Assembly: GCA_032353305.1 (NCBI GenBank)
Contig: JAUCNG010380148.1
Coordinates: 1 to 11,158, forward strand
Reading direction: 5' to 3'
From: Cephalothrix spiralis
Taxonomy: Eukaryota; Nemertea; Palaeonemertea; Archinemertea; Cephalotrichidae
Length of the DNA stretch: 11,158 nucleotides
Below, piece after piece: positions 1 through 8,007 of this stretch. The position numbers and the translations under genes were made by a program. The first letter of the stretch is position 1. Every line of letters starts with the position of its first letter. Below the pieces are notes generated by a model. The model saw nothing but the letters and a program-made list of their open reading frames with translations. It did no database searches and was not told the DNA's origin.

Positions 1-45
1 ATAATCAGCCATAATGCTATAATATTTTTCTTCTTCTTGTTTCAG

Positions 46-124
46 ATCTGCTTGAACGGATTGGAAATATTGTCAATTCTAGTCGAGAGGATGGGAAATG
101 GCTTTAAACCTCATGTTTCAACTG
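46..124 (+). CDS. CLASP: CLASP internal exon A (TOG helices)
   Basis: This 79-nt exon encodes 26 codons plus the first base of a valine codon completed by exon B. The product reads ICLNGLEI... and includes LEILSILVERMGNGFKPHV, a HEAT-helix pair matching the part of CLASP TOG1 where vertebrates have a similar 'LEILSALV.R' block. The acceptor is a pyrimidine-rich tract ending TTCAG at 41-45; the donor at 125-130 is the ideal GTAAGT. The frame starts on a codon boundary (phase 0) and ends in phase 1. Reading through the donor stays open until a TGA near 184 inside the SINE that follows, so retention would truncate the protein. The upstream exons are outside the window. Confidence 0.85.
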
Positions 125-142
125 GTAAGTCGCCAATAGCTT

Positions 143-407
143 TTGGCTTTGATGCCGGAGGTACCCGGTTCGAGATACGTGCTTGACACCACTTTCCATC
201 TTGAAAACCCTCGGGCAAGTTCCGTAGCGTACACATGCCTTCTGAGTGGCTCGGTCAGGTTAAATGCGTGGAGTCGAACGCTGTTAACCTGACTCTAATC
301 GGTATATATATAAATAAGATAAGGAGTGAGGGGCATATACGAATAAATGCTCGTGCAAGTGGACCGTCTGTGTCTATTTCGAGAAGTCCATCTGACGCCC
401 GTCATAT
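143..407 (+). mobile_element. tRNA-derived SINE, copy 1 (5'-truncated)
   Basis: The element fills most of intron 1. It starts in the remains of a tRNA-like head with a B-box-like GGTTCGAGATA at 167-177; the A box is missing. A body beginning GACACCACTTTCCATC follows, then TGGCTCGGTCAGGTTAAAT at 247-265, an AT dinucleotide stretch (GGTATATATATAAATAAG), and a 3' domain ending GACGCCCGTCATAT at 407. The body matches the SINE at 10974-11158; the 3' domain matches 10300-10362 at about 60 of 63 positions. It begins only about 18 bases past the exon A donor. An open frame at 235-420 is incidental. Confidence 0.75.
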
Positions 408-557
408 CATAAGTGATTAAAATGTTCCGCTATATCGTAATGTACAACTACTCGAAATCATATTATATAAATTATTGCTTGATTTGCCATAATCGAGTAT
501 TTGTGCGTTATTGTACTGAATTTTTTAATTAAAAAATTTTCTCAATTTCATTTTCAG

Positions 558-601
558 TGATACCAGTATTAATTGACAGAACTGGAGACAGCAAGGACCA
601 G
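558..601 (+). CDS. CLASP: CLASP internal exon B
   Basis: This is a 44-nt micro-scale exon. Its first two bases complete the split GTG valine from exon A and are followed by 14 codons, giving VIPVLIDRTGDSKDQ. It corresponds to the CLASP TOG segment 'VLPSLIDRLGDAKD', the loop-helix region typical of TOG HEAT repeats. The acceptor is TTTTCAG at 551-557 after a T-rich stretch. The donor GTATAA at 602-607 departs from consensus at +5 and contains an in-frame TAA, so any read-through terminates at once. The exon ends in phase 0. At this length it could not have been called without the flanking exons; the call rests on frame continuity and family match. Confidence 0.85.
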
Positions 602-909
602 GTATAAAACACCATGTCAGGATATTTATTTCTCAGATTATTTAGTTATAAAGCTTTCTTTAAACTTAACTTGTTCTCTCGATTGAACTGTGAACTTCAA
701 ATAAAGTTATCGTACAGGCCAAATTACTCATTGATAAATAGACTCAGACATTTAAAAAAGTTAGTCATTATTCAAATTTTAATGAACTTTTTAAGTTTTT
801 GCCTAAAAAATATGATATTTCCCATCAATCTAAATTTGTGTTTTAATGTGAATATTTTCAATTTCTATCGATTTCTATGAATAGTAAATCAATTAATAAG
901 CAAAAATTT
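602..909 (+). other. Intron 2, first part: no recognisable feature
   Basis: AT-rich intronic DNA following the exon B donor. An 88-codon open frame at 614-880 is dominated by Leu, Phe, Asn and Ile, as expected of AT-rich non-coding sequence, and has no family resemblance. It starts 13 bases after the splice donor. Confidence 0.6.
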
Positions 910-1043
910 TTTGTTTGAAGTAAAGGAAAGTTAAAATCCACTCATATTGTCTAGAAAATCTCCTAAAATATTGCTCAGAAATCTCCTAAAATCTCCTTAA
1001 ATTAAAAAAATCTCCTAAAATCCTAAAATTAAGATAGCAAAAT
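910..1043 (+). repeat. TCTCCTAAAA-rich dispersed repeat, copy 1
   Basis: TCTCCTAAAA or close variants recur at 959-968, 982-991, 992-1000 (TCTCCTTAA) and 1011-1020, with TCCTAAAATT following. The segment starts TTTGTTTGAAG, passes through AAGGAAAGTT and CTCATATT, and ends AGATAGCAAAAT. The same order of blocks (GTTTGTATAGAAGGAAAG, AACTCATATTTTCCTAAAA, CCTAAAATCTCCTAAATT, AATAGCAAAAATG) appears at 5676-5799. The two are therefore diverged copies of one dispersed element and not a simple repeat. Element ends are not defined, and no coding capacity is seen. Confidence 0.6.
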
Positions 1044-1523
1044 CACATTTCCTGAATCACATTTTCGGGAAATTGGGAAATTTAACTTTTAGCTCCTTTG
1101 GAGAGATATATGTAGCTCAATTATAGTAAGACAGATTTGCACCAAATTAATATTTTATTTGAAAGAGAAGACCATGATCTATTATTAAGTGATCACTTGC
1201 ATGACTAATATGGACAATTCATAATTAAGTCACATATGACGTCATCAAACTATTATACATTTTGTTAAATCACACTGTATTGTGTTTACATTAACGTTTT
1301 CTTACAATAAGAAGGATAAAGCTAATTTTGCTATGTCTATCAATTTCCTTTCAAGGTTTTTTAAAGAAAATAAGAAAGAAATTTTGACTGACAACGTCTA
1401 TTTCAATTTATCTTGAAATGAACTTTTAATTGTTTCATTTTTGAGAGTTACTCTATCCTCAATTGATTATTTATTTTTATCAAATTTTCTTCCATAAATA
1501 ATCTTTTTCAATTATCGTTTCAG
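1044..1523 (+). other. Intron 2, second part: no repeat or gene recognised
   Basis: AT-rich sequence up to the exon C acceptor. The only notable word is a perfect palindromic TGACGTCA at 1237-1244, identical to a cAMP-response-element core. One 8-mer in 11 kb is close to chance expectation, so no regulatory role is claimed. Confidence 0.6.
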
Positions 1524-1580
1524 ATTCGCGAAGCTGCTATTGAAATTTTAAAAAATATCATGGACGTTTCCACTCCACAG
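1524..1580 (+). CDS. CLASP: CLASP internal exon C
   Basis: This 57-nt exon encodes exactly 19 codons, IREAAIEILKNIMDV followed by STPQ, one TOG HEAT helix and the turn after it. It aligns with the 'VRE...LLLKIMDQAANPQ' segment of vertebrate CLASP TOG1. The acceptor is CGTTTCAG, with AG at 1522-1523; the donor is GTACGT at 1581-1586. Both junctions are phase 0, so omission of the exon would keep the frame but remove a helix. It precedes the longest intron in the window (4622 bp). No competing frame is plausible, because exons B and D fit only with this one between them. Confidence 0.85.
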
Positions 1581-1798
1581 GTACGTTGCTTCTTTTTAAT
1601 TAAATTCTTGAAGGACCACTTCAAGACGTTAACCTACAATTATATCTGCAAAATATGCTCTGGAATATGGGGTGGGGGTCCGTTAAGAGCTCTGACAACG
1701 GGACTGTGAGGCATTGGAGTGAATAAAAGTCAACTGAAAGTTAAAAATCAAAGATAAAGTCAAAAGAATTAAAAACCAAAAGTTTAAAACTTTTAGAA

Positions 1799-2335
1799 GT
1801 ATAATACACAGCTTTATGAAACTTTTGGTGTCCAAGGTTAAAACCCCAGTTTTCACCCCCCCCCCCGCAGCTGAAAAGTTTGGGCGTTAATGTTTAAAAA
1901 AGGGTCTATCTGAATTTGGGACCTCGTGGCCCTTTACTTTTTGGAGGGCCCCAAAGATCAGATTTGTTTTGTAATGATTAATTATGGTTATAAATGGCAA
2001 AAGTCCAAATTTAGGAGATGGGTGGGTACCTAATTCCATTTTGAAGTTTTTTCAATGCCCCGCCCCCCTTCAAGATGCTATTTTCGATGGGGGAGGGTCA
2101 ATATATTTTGTCTCTCAAAAATATATATTTATCGGCCCCAGTACAGGGGCTCAGAAAAAAATAAGTCAGAATTGAGTCGGACCTTTCGAAAACATAAACT
2201 GGAACTTGCAAGCTTTCAGAAAATGTTTAAGGGTTGATGGGGTTAAGGACCGTACTTCCTAGATTTTCGCGGGGAGGGGGTTTAAAAATGGCATCTGAAC
2301 ATTGAATATCAAACGTTCTATAAACCTGAGAATAT
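1799..2335 (-). mobile_element. Fold-back (long-TIR) non-autonomous DNA element, copy 1
   Basis: The left end, CACAGCTTTATGAAACTTTT then AACCCCAGTTTTCACC, is mirrored in degenerate form by the right end TTTAAAAATGGCATCTGAAC ... GTTCTATAAACCTGAGAATA at 2281-2334. Read on the minus strand, 2175-2275 follows 9951-10055 almost block for block: AAAATCT.GGAAGT, CCCCATCAACCCTTA, GAAAGCTTG, TTTTCGAAAG. The element is about 537 bp, has an 11-C run near its left end (1856-1866) and encodes nothing credible: the short frames at 1984-2175 and 2055-2237 run through repeat sequence. Flanks are TA-rich, consistent with a TA-type target, but no clear longer target duplication is seen. The superfamily is not assigned. 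Confidence 0.6.
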
Positions 2336-3328
2336 TAAATTAAATTATGACTATGTCGAAAGCAGTTCGTTTTGCTTAAAATTATGACCTGATGAACCCA
2401 ATGGGACTTGGCCTAGTCAGTATTGTTTAATATCTCCATAAGATATTTACATTTCGCTTCAAAATCATACTTAAAACTCTTATAGCAACCTTATATAGAA
2501 AATTTGTACTTCTTAAGTAAATGATATTCTACTTAATATAGATTCTCTAACAGGTTTTGTCTAGAAGTCAGAACTTATCTACCGCTATGTAAAAATCACA
2601 AGTGGGTTTGAAATTTCCGATTTTACGTAATTTGTACAAAAATATGCGGTTACTTCACAGGCATTCTACAATGTTCTAAAAGTCACATTTAAATGTTATA
2701 GGCAAAAATATACCTCCTATCTCCCAATATCTTATCGTAAACAACTTCTGATCGTCAAAAATATATTGACAGATAGACTAAAAAGGCTTTGTACGTCTTG
2801 ACAAAATACAATGACTGATAATTTTTTATAAAGAATATTTTTAATATCTCATATCAATATCAGTACATGTTACCTTTTAAAAAGTCTGTTAATAAAAAGT
2901 TCATAACAATTTGTTTTGCCTATTTGGATCGATTGATAAATTTGTATAAAGATTTCTTTAGTCATGAAAATAAATGAAAAATTAGTTTTTCCTAAATATT
3001 GATCCTGATTAATCACATAGAAGTAGGACATTTTATATATTTTCATTTTAGGTATAGACATAGACAAATGGTATAGACATAAAGTCCTGGATTTTGTTGT
3101 CCAAAATTAAGCCCTCCCCAAGTCCTACTTTTAAGTTACCCCGGTACCTGACCTAATTTTTTTGTTGGGACCTTCTTTTTTCAAAGTTAGACCAAAGATT
3201 ATTTTTTCTGTCTTATGACTTAAGTGAAAAATATTCGAAAATTTTATATCGTACCTTTGATTCTATATGGAGAAAATTATTTTGTTTAGAACCTCTGATA
3301 CATTTTTTTACAGTTTATACGCTGAAAA
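2336..3328 (+). other. Intron 3 stretch without identified features
   Basis: About 1 kb of AT-rich sequence. Minor structure only: a 7-bp inverted repeat TTAAGTA/TACTTAA at 2513-2536, and a 12-bp direct repeat GGTATAGACATA at 3051-3062 and 3070-3081. The latter is preceded by an acceptor-like TTTTCATTTTAG, but nothing after it fits the CLASP frame. The minus-strand frame at 2870-3067 is not credible as a gene. Confidence 0.55.
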
Positions 3329-3545
3329 AGACCATCTGAGGACCTCGTCCCAGGGGCTCTGATTGATTTGATATAGTAACTGAAACTACTGGGGACGAGG
3401 GCCGGTCCTGAGACGGTCTCTGCAAAAAATACGGTCTTCAGCTGGGCTTTGGGTCCTCATGCAGATGAGTTTAGTTGCAATAAATACGGTCCCCAGATGA
3501 GCTCTGTGAGTCTGTGTCCTTTGACGGTCGGTCCTCAGCCAGACT
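3329..3545. repeat. Inverted- and direct-repeat cluster with GGTCCTC words
   Basis: A long imperfect hairpin spans 3329-3419. The left arm 3329-3351 (AGACCATCTGAGGAC then CTCGTCCC) pairs with 3392-3419 (GGGACGAGG ... GTCCTGAGACGGTCT), with a small bulge and a loop of about 40 bases. To its right are two direct copies of a block beginning TGCAA.AAATACGGTC (3421 and 3476), each followed by a CAG.TG.GCT motif, and a final GGTCGGTCCTCAG at 3526-3538. The region is much more GC-rich than its AT-rich surroundings and looks like a decayed fold-back or MITE-type element. No matching copy occurs elsewhere in the window. Confidence 0.55.
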
Positions 3546-4106
3546 TGGACAGCTGGTTAATAATTTTTTTAATCACGAAAATTGGTCAAGTTTTTATCAC
3601 TGATGCTTTCAGTTGAAACGCTCGTCTATTTTGAAATACTATTTTTCCACCTCACTCCGCTCGTCTCCTTTGAAATGATTAAATTAAATATTCTATTCCA
3701 GGATGAGAACAGCGCTGGGGTAAATTTATTTGCAATCTCACAAAACACGATATAATAGAGACTAATGCATAATGCCTTATCTAACAAAACCTAAATCTGT
3801 GCTTCACTTTATTACGTGCTATATGTAAGGGTAATAAAAGTCGGGCATAAAATTCGAATCCATCAAATGTCAAATAAAATTGACATTTACATGTTTATAT
3901 CTCTGACATGATTATTTGACTGTGTCAGAGTTTGTAAACATTAAAGCATATATGATACATGTATGTCCAGTCCACAGTTAAGTCCTGTATTATGAAAAAG
4001 CACATAATAGATTTAATTATATTTCTACAATATATGCTGATCTGATCTTATAATTAACAAAAAGGTAACAAAATTTTAGGGATCTAAAGATTAAGAATTA
4101 TTAATA
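3546..4106 (+). other. Intron 3 stretch; one hairpin, otherwise featureless
   Basis: AT-rich DNA. The only structure I can support is the inverted repeat listed at 3890-3941. ACATGTA-type words (for example TACATGTATGTCC near 3957) are frequent, as they are elsewhere in the window. Confidence 0.55.
3890..3941. repeat. Hairpin: 19-bp imperfect stem, 14-nt loop
   Basis: ATGTTTATATCTCTGACA on the left and TGTCAGAGTTTGTAAACAT on the right are reverse complements with a few mismatches. The inner eight pairs (CTCTGACA/TGTCAGAG, 3901-3908 and 3923-3930) are perfect. Function unknown. Confidence 0.5.
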
Positions 4107-4277
4107 TCTTCGTTTTATTGTGTTAAAAACACAATAAAACTTGTTTTATGAATGAGGTAGAAATTCCTCATTGTAACCAAACCACCAAAGAATTTAAATA
4201 ATTTGATGAGGTAAATTTTGAAAATTAAAAAAGTATCTAATCTTCGTTTTACATTGTTTCAAGGTAAACAATAAAAC
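4107..4277. repeat. Two related hairpins sharing the TCTTCGTTTTA lead
   Basis: The first hairpin, 4112-4140, is a perfect 13-bp stem (GTTTTATTGTGTT/AACACAATAAAAC) with a 3-base loop. The second, 4246-4277, starts from the same ATCTTCGTTTTA or AATCTTCGTTTTA lead and forms GTTTTACATTGTTT with TAAACAATAAAAC, with a 2-base bulge. Between them, AATGAGG...CCTCATT (4151-4172) forms a third small stem, and TGATGAGGTA recurs at 4204-4213. The arrangement suggests a tandemly duplicated fold-back unit of about 135 bp that has since diverged. Confidence 0.5.
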
Positions 4278-4416
4278 ATGGTTAATATTTTCAGTTTTGA
4301 AAATAAAAATACATCAGTTGATAAATTATTCTGAATTGAACATCAGCCTTTAATAAATAATGTGCAAGTTTAGTTTTTTTTTAAATATCTTCTATGAAAA
4401 TTAATTTGATTGAGTT

Positions 4417-4547
4417 GGCCCTTTACATTTGGTTTACCCACCACGGACAAAATGTAGGCCTACATACACAATACACATGTACGCCTAGGGGATACCGCAA
4501 CCCCTAGGCGTATCTGTTGATAGCTAAAATGATTTTGTAAAAGGGCC
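4417..4547. mobile_element. Small TIR element with a perfect central cruciform
   Basis: The ends are GGCCCTTTACATTT (from 4417) and its near reverse complement TTTTGTAAAAGGGCC (ending 4547). In the middle, TACGCCTAGGGG (4480-4491) and CCCCTAGGCGTA (4501-4512) form a perfect 12-bp stem closed by a 9-base loop. About 131 bp long and non-coding; fits a miniature inverted-repeat element. Only one copy is present in the window, so mobility is inferred from structure alone. Confidence 0.55.
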
Positions 4548-4892
4548 CTGTAGGCTGTTTATTCCTTTTTTTCCTAGACTCCCTTTGACCAACTCCTAAT
4601 AAAAATTGACTAAAATATATGAGAATTTTGTTCTAAATTATTAGTGAAGAAGTTAGTGAAGAAGTTGAGTTTAATAATCTGAGATAACGTTTGAAATAAT
4701 TAATTAAAATCTTAACTAAATAATATAATAATCTGTTTTGTTAACTTCTTTAAATTATAATAATGAACAAACGATTTGAATAAATATTGACGTTTGAAGT
4801 AAGAAAAATAAAAAAATACTGCAACTACCAAATAATCTATTACCTAATTTATACTGGTACCACATTTACCAATATTGCAAGTACTTGCTGTT

Positions 4893-5147
4893 CGGGGTGA
4901 CCAAATGTCTGGAAAACCTGGAAATGTCATGGAATTCCAAAATATATTGTCCTGGAAATATCATGGCAATCTTTGAATGAAATGTGGTCATGGCAAAATT
5001 ATTTGTCGTGACTGTTATTTGGGCACTTGTGAGTGAAAAATGTCGCGACTGACTGTCTTCCCAGACTTGTTCAAGATGTCGCGACCGGAAATTTTCTGGA
5101 ATTTTCACGAAATTTTGTTTTCAGAAAGTTGTGATCACGTCACCCTG
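4893..5147. mobile_element. hAT-like non-autonomous element, diverged copy
   Basis: The left end CGGGGTGACCAAATGTCTGG and right end CACGTCACCCTG are inverted around GGGTGAC. The interior carries CTGGAAAACCTGGAAAT and TCATGGCAAAATTATTTGTC, matching the head and interior of the element at 7592-8007 (CTGGAAAACAGGAAA; TCATGGCAAATTATTTGT). This shows common ancestry. No target-site duplication is visible (flanks TTGCTGTT and TAATAACA). A minus-strand open frame at 4866-5108 merely runs through it. Confidence 0.55.
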
Positions 5148-5675
5148 TAATAACATACTCATTCTGATATGATACTTGAATGAACTAACATCTCATAGCT
5201 TTTTTCTATTGGCTGCAACATTATAACACTAGTGTCTATTTTAAAACATAAATCTAAGGCTAACAAATTGTTTTTTTAATGCAAAACAGTTGAATAGAAA
5301 ATAACAGGTGTCCTCTGTCTAAAACATAGATAATCAATAATGAAATGAAATCAATTGACGAGAATAAAACCTGTTACAAAATTGAGATTTACATGATAAA
5401 TATTAGATTATAATGTTTTGTTTTGTGAATGGTGAACGATAGGTTCTATGTGTTAGGTTTTCGATACATGTCCAATAACGACAGTTTAATCGATCAGTTT
5501 GACATTCGATAATTTTGTTATTGTCAAATCGACAAGTTGACATTTTTAATTGACAATTTAGATTTTTTAGAAGAGGGAGAAATATGGTTCTTCTAAATTT
5601 TAGATATCCTAAAATCTCATTATTTCTCATAAAATTTGATAAAAGTGCTTTGATTTATTGAAAAGCAGAAATATT
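5148..5675 (+). other. Intron 3 stretch without clear features
   Basis: AT-rich DNA with several TTGACA/TTGTCAA words around 5490-5560. CAATTTAGATTTTTT near 5552 is roughly the reverse complement of GAAAAAAATCAAAATTG near 5828-5844. That pair could mark the outer ends of the TCTCCTAAAA repeat copy, but the match is too weak to fix boundaries. The minus-strand frame at 5403-5630 has no recognisable product. Confidence 0.5.
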
Positions 5676-5799
5676 TAGTTTGTATAGAAGGAAAGTTATT
5701 AGAAAATTAAAACTCATATTTTCCTAAAATCTCACAAAAATTGTTCAAAAAACCCCTAAAATCTCCTAAATTAAAAAAACTCCTAAAAATAGCAAAAAT
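5676..5799 (+). repeat. TCTCCTAAAA-rich dispersed repeat, copy 2
   Basis: Same order of blocks as 910-1043 and same orientation: GTTTGTATAGAAGGAAAGTT, CTCATATTTTCCTAAAAT, CCCCTAAAATCTCCTAAATT, AAACTCCTAAAAATAGCAAA. Divergence includes small insertions, so this is an old copy. Possible outer inverted ends are noted under the preceding stretch. Confidence 0.6.
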
Positions 5800-6202
5800 G
5801 ACTATGGGGCCTGTAAATGTCATAAATGAAAAAAATCAAAATTGACAAACTGTTTTATTTGACAATTTCAAAATTGGTTAAGCTGTCCTTGGACATAACT
5901 CAAGTTTGAAGTATGTTCTTCTTCTTTCGAGACTCTAGGCTATACTATAAGCATTTATATGCATGAACCCTTTAGTATCATTACATTTTATATTTCGTTA
6001 ATGGCGAAAATAGCTAAAAAAATTAAGTAACTTTTAGAATGTAATGTACAAGCATGAACATTCTTGTTCCCACTACTTTCTTACATCCCCATCTTGATGC
6101 TCTTTCCTTCTAGGCATGATTATGAATATACATGTATCATCAATTTGTTATTGTAACATTTATATATCATCAAAATAAAAATATAATTTTTTTATTTTTC
6201 AG
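5800..6202 (+). other. Intron 3 end: branch/acceptor region, no other feature
   Basis: AT-rich sequence including an imperfect inverted pair AAATTGACAAA/TTTGACAATTT (5839-5869). It ends in the T-rich tract and AG that define exon D. No repeat copy or gene is recognised. Confidence 0.55.
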
Positions 6203-6294
6203 TATGTTGTAGAGAGAATGACTTCAGCTTTTGGACACAAGCTATGGAAAGTAAGAGAATCGGTGCTGCTATGTATAAAAGCTGCATTAGAGAA
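6203..6294 (+). CDS. CLASP: CLASP internal exon D
   Basis: This 92-nt exon has 30 codons plus two bases (AA) of a lysine codon completed by exon E. The product begins YVVERMTSAFGHKLW and continues KVRESVLLCIKAALE, matching the CLASP TOG1 block 'YVWDRMLGGFKHKN..TREGICLCLIATL'. KVRES is a typical HEAT intra-repeat turn. The acceptor is a T-rich tract ending TTTTTCAG at 6195-6202; the donor is GTACGT at 6295-6300. The exon enters in phase 0 and leaves in phase 2. If the intron were retained, the frame would run into a TGA near 6327, right where a CAGGGTGA-type repeat begins. Confidence 0.88.
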
Positions 6295-6320
6295 GTACGT
6301 ATATAATCAGTGTAACAGTT

Positions 6321-6410
6321 CAGGGTGAACCTTGAAAGTCAGGGAATTGAAAATTGGTCAGGGAAAGTCAGGGAAATCATCTTTGTGGTCAGGGAAAATT
6401 TTCGGAAATA
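6321..6410 (+). mobile_element. hAT-like element fragment (CAGGGTGA head, GTCAGGGAAA array)
   Basis: CAGGGTGAACCTTGAAAGTC at 6321-6340 resembles the terminal sequence of the 7592-8007 element. It is followed by four spaced copies of GTCAGGGAA (about 6338, 6358, 6367 and 6391), the kind of motif also found near the right end of that element (GACAGGGAAAAGTCAGGGAA at 7956-7975). No matching right end was located, so the 3' boundary is arbitrary and the copy may be truncated. It begins 26 bases past the exon D donor. Open frames on both strands at 6339-6560 are incidental. Confidence 0.45.
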
Positions 6411-7591
6411 CCAAAAAAAATGTCGTGTCTTATACTTAATTATAATTTTCGGCGCCCGCAGCTCAGCTTTATTACATTGGTTTGTAAGATTTATATTAAG
6501 TTGAGCATAGTTAAGCATAGTGCAATGCCAGATTTTCATTCCTGGAAGTCTGTCCCTTAATTGGGGCAGTCAGCCTCTATCGGTTCGCCAGACCTGGCCT
6601 AGGTCCAATTCTTCATGCTAGTCATGAAACACAATTCTGCGGACCCCCCAAAGAATTAAAATTTTATAATATAAATTCAATGATTTTTCAGAATTTAAAC
6701 GTCATTTCAGTCGTACGAATTGTGATTAATACTGAAAAGCACTCATTCTTGGATTATCTCCCCTTAGTATATTTGAAGATTGCTTTACAGCCATATCAGG
6801 CCATGGTCATCACAATTTGTACTGCAGGTCATGCAGGGGTTATGTTTAAGTTAGAGAAATAATAAATTATTAGTTGAACAGGTCTGAACAGGTTGATAAA
6901 CAAGTTGATATTCATCATTAAGCCAATTACATCATTTATACCAACTGTATATATGACCAGATAGTTTCCATCAGTATCGGAATCGCCGGTACTTCGCTAG
7001 TTTCAGTATCGTTCATGTCATGTCCCTTTGCAAACCCTGGTTGGGAAACATGATTTAGCAAAAACTCTTCAAGGTACAGAACCCCTCTCCGACCCTACCA
7101 ATAATATGTTACTAGCTCTTACTACATTGATTGATATTTTTTAAAGCTATTAATTAATGTGTCAATAATGTTTAATTACATATTATTGCCTGAAAATTAT
7201 GCCTGTACCAGCAATTAAGAAGTTAAACAATTTACTCTGGCCTCCTTAATTTCTCTTGATAGTGTTTTGGAAGTTATTATGTGTATTTACAGTATATATA
7301 TGTTTACATAATACATTTGTTGGTCTGTACTTGTGGTACTAAAGGTGATCGATTTGTATTATACAAATTTACAAAATGCATAGATGCATTTTCTATTGTT
7401 TATGGATTACTTTAGGAAACTAGAATGTAAATACTGTTTCCGGTGCCTTGAAATTGATTATTCTGTGCATCATCTCCAACACATTAGGGCAATTGTTGTA
7501 AAATAATTTTGATTTTTCCAGATTTTTCGGATAAATTTTGCACCTTTTCGGATACATTTAGTGATCCTTTAAGATTAATTTGGTAATTAAC
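6411..7591 (+). other. Intron 4 stretch without identified features
   Basis: About 1.2 kb of mostly AT-rich sequence. Slightly more GC-rich pockets occur around 6450-6475 and 6560-6605 (including GACCTGGCCTAGGTC, an imperfect palindrome). The short frame at 6680-6862 has no family resemblance. I found no exon that would fit the CLASP frame and no second copy of any segment. Confidence 0.5.
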
Positions 7592-8007
7592 CTAATTTAG
7601 GGTGACCACTAAAACCTGGAAAACAGGAAAAAATCAGGGAAATAAATACTGATATTGGTTAACAAGTCAGTGAAAAGTCAAGGAATTTTCAAATTTTGAT
7701 GAAAGTTGGGGAAAGTTAGGGAAATATATTTATTTTTAATCGATCAGAATTTATTCTGTATTGTAAATCGATTTAAAATAAATAACGTTTAAATAATTAA
7801 AAAAAAAATTAAAATAAAATAATATATATTTATGTACAGTATATATATTTAAATAATTATTTGTCATGAAATACATTTTTGTGACAAATAATGTGTTGCG
7901 AAAGACAATTTCATGGCAAATTATTTGTTGCTTGGACAGGGAAATTTGTTGAAATGGACAGGGAAAAGTCAGGGAATTTTGAGATTAAAAAAAAAGTGGT
8001 CACCCTG
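7592..8007. mobile_element. hAT-like non-autonomous element with TIRs and candidate TSD
   Basis: The left terminus TAGGGTGACCACT (7598-7610) and right terminus AGTGGTCACCCTG (7995-8007) are inverted repeats matching at 12 of 13 positions. An 8-bp TAATTAAC lies at 7584-7591 and again immediately after the right end at 8008-8015, a good candidate target-site duplication. It leaves six extra bases (CTAATT) before the left terminus. Length near 410 bp, the Y-A-G-G-G start and an 8-bp duplication fit the hAT superfamily. The interior has an 11-bp perfect stem (7856-7866/7882-7892, ATTATTTGTCA) and GGGAAAAGTCAGGGAATTTT near the right end. No transposase is encoded. Confidence 0.65.

Noticed and set aside
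614-880. 88-codon open frame on the + strand
   Set aside because: Begins just inside intron 2, and its composition (Leu, Phe, Asn, Ile, Lys) is what AT-rich non-coding DNA gives. No motif or family resemblance.
959-1030. CRISPR-like array of TCTCCTAAAA units
   Set aside because: Units are about 10 bp, irregularly spaced, without spacers, in a eukaryotic intron. They belong to a dispersed repeat also found at 5676-5799.
1237-1244. TGACGTCA (CRE core) as a regulatory site
   Set aside because: A single 8-bp match in 11 kb of intron is near chance, and nothing around it supports an enhancer.
3040-3110. Possible extra exon after TTTTCATTTTAG
   Set aside because: The CLASP frame is complete and collinear without it, and the following GGTATAGACATA repeat gives no conserved peptide.
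4866-5108. 80-codon open frame on the - strand
   Set aside because: Falls almost wholly inside the diverged hAT-like repeat and has no transposase features.
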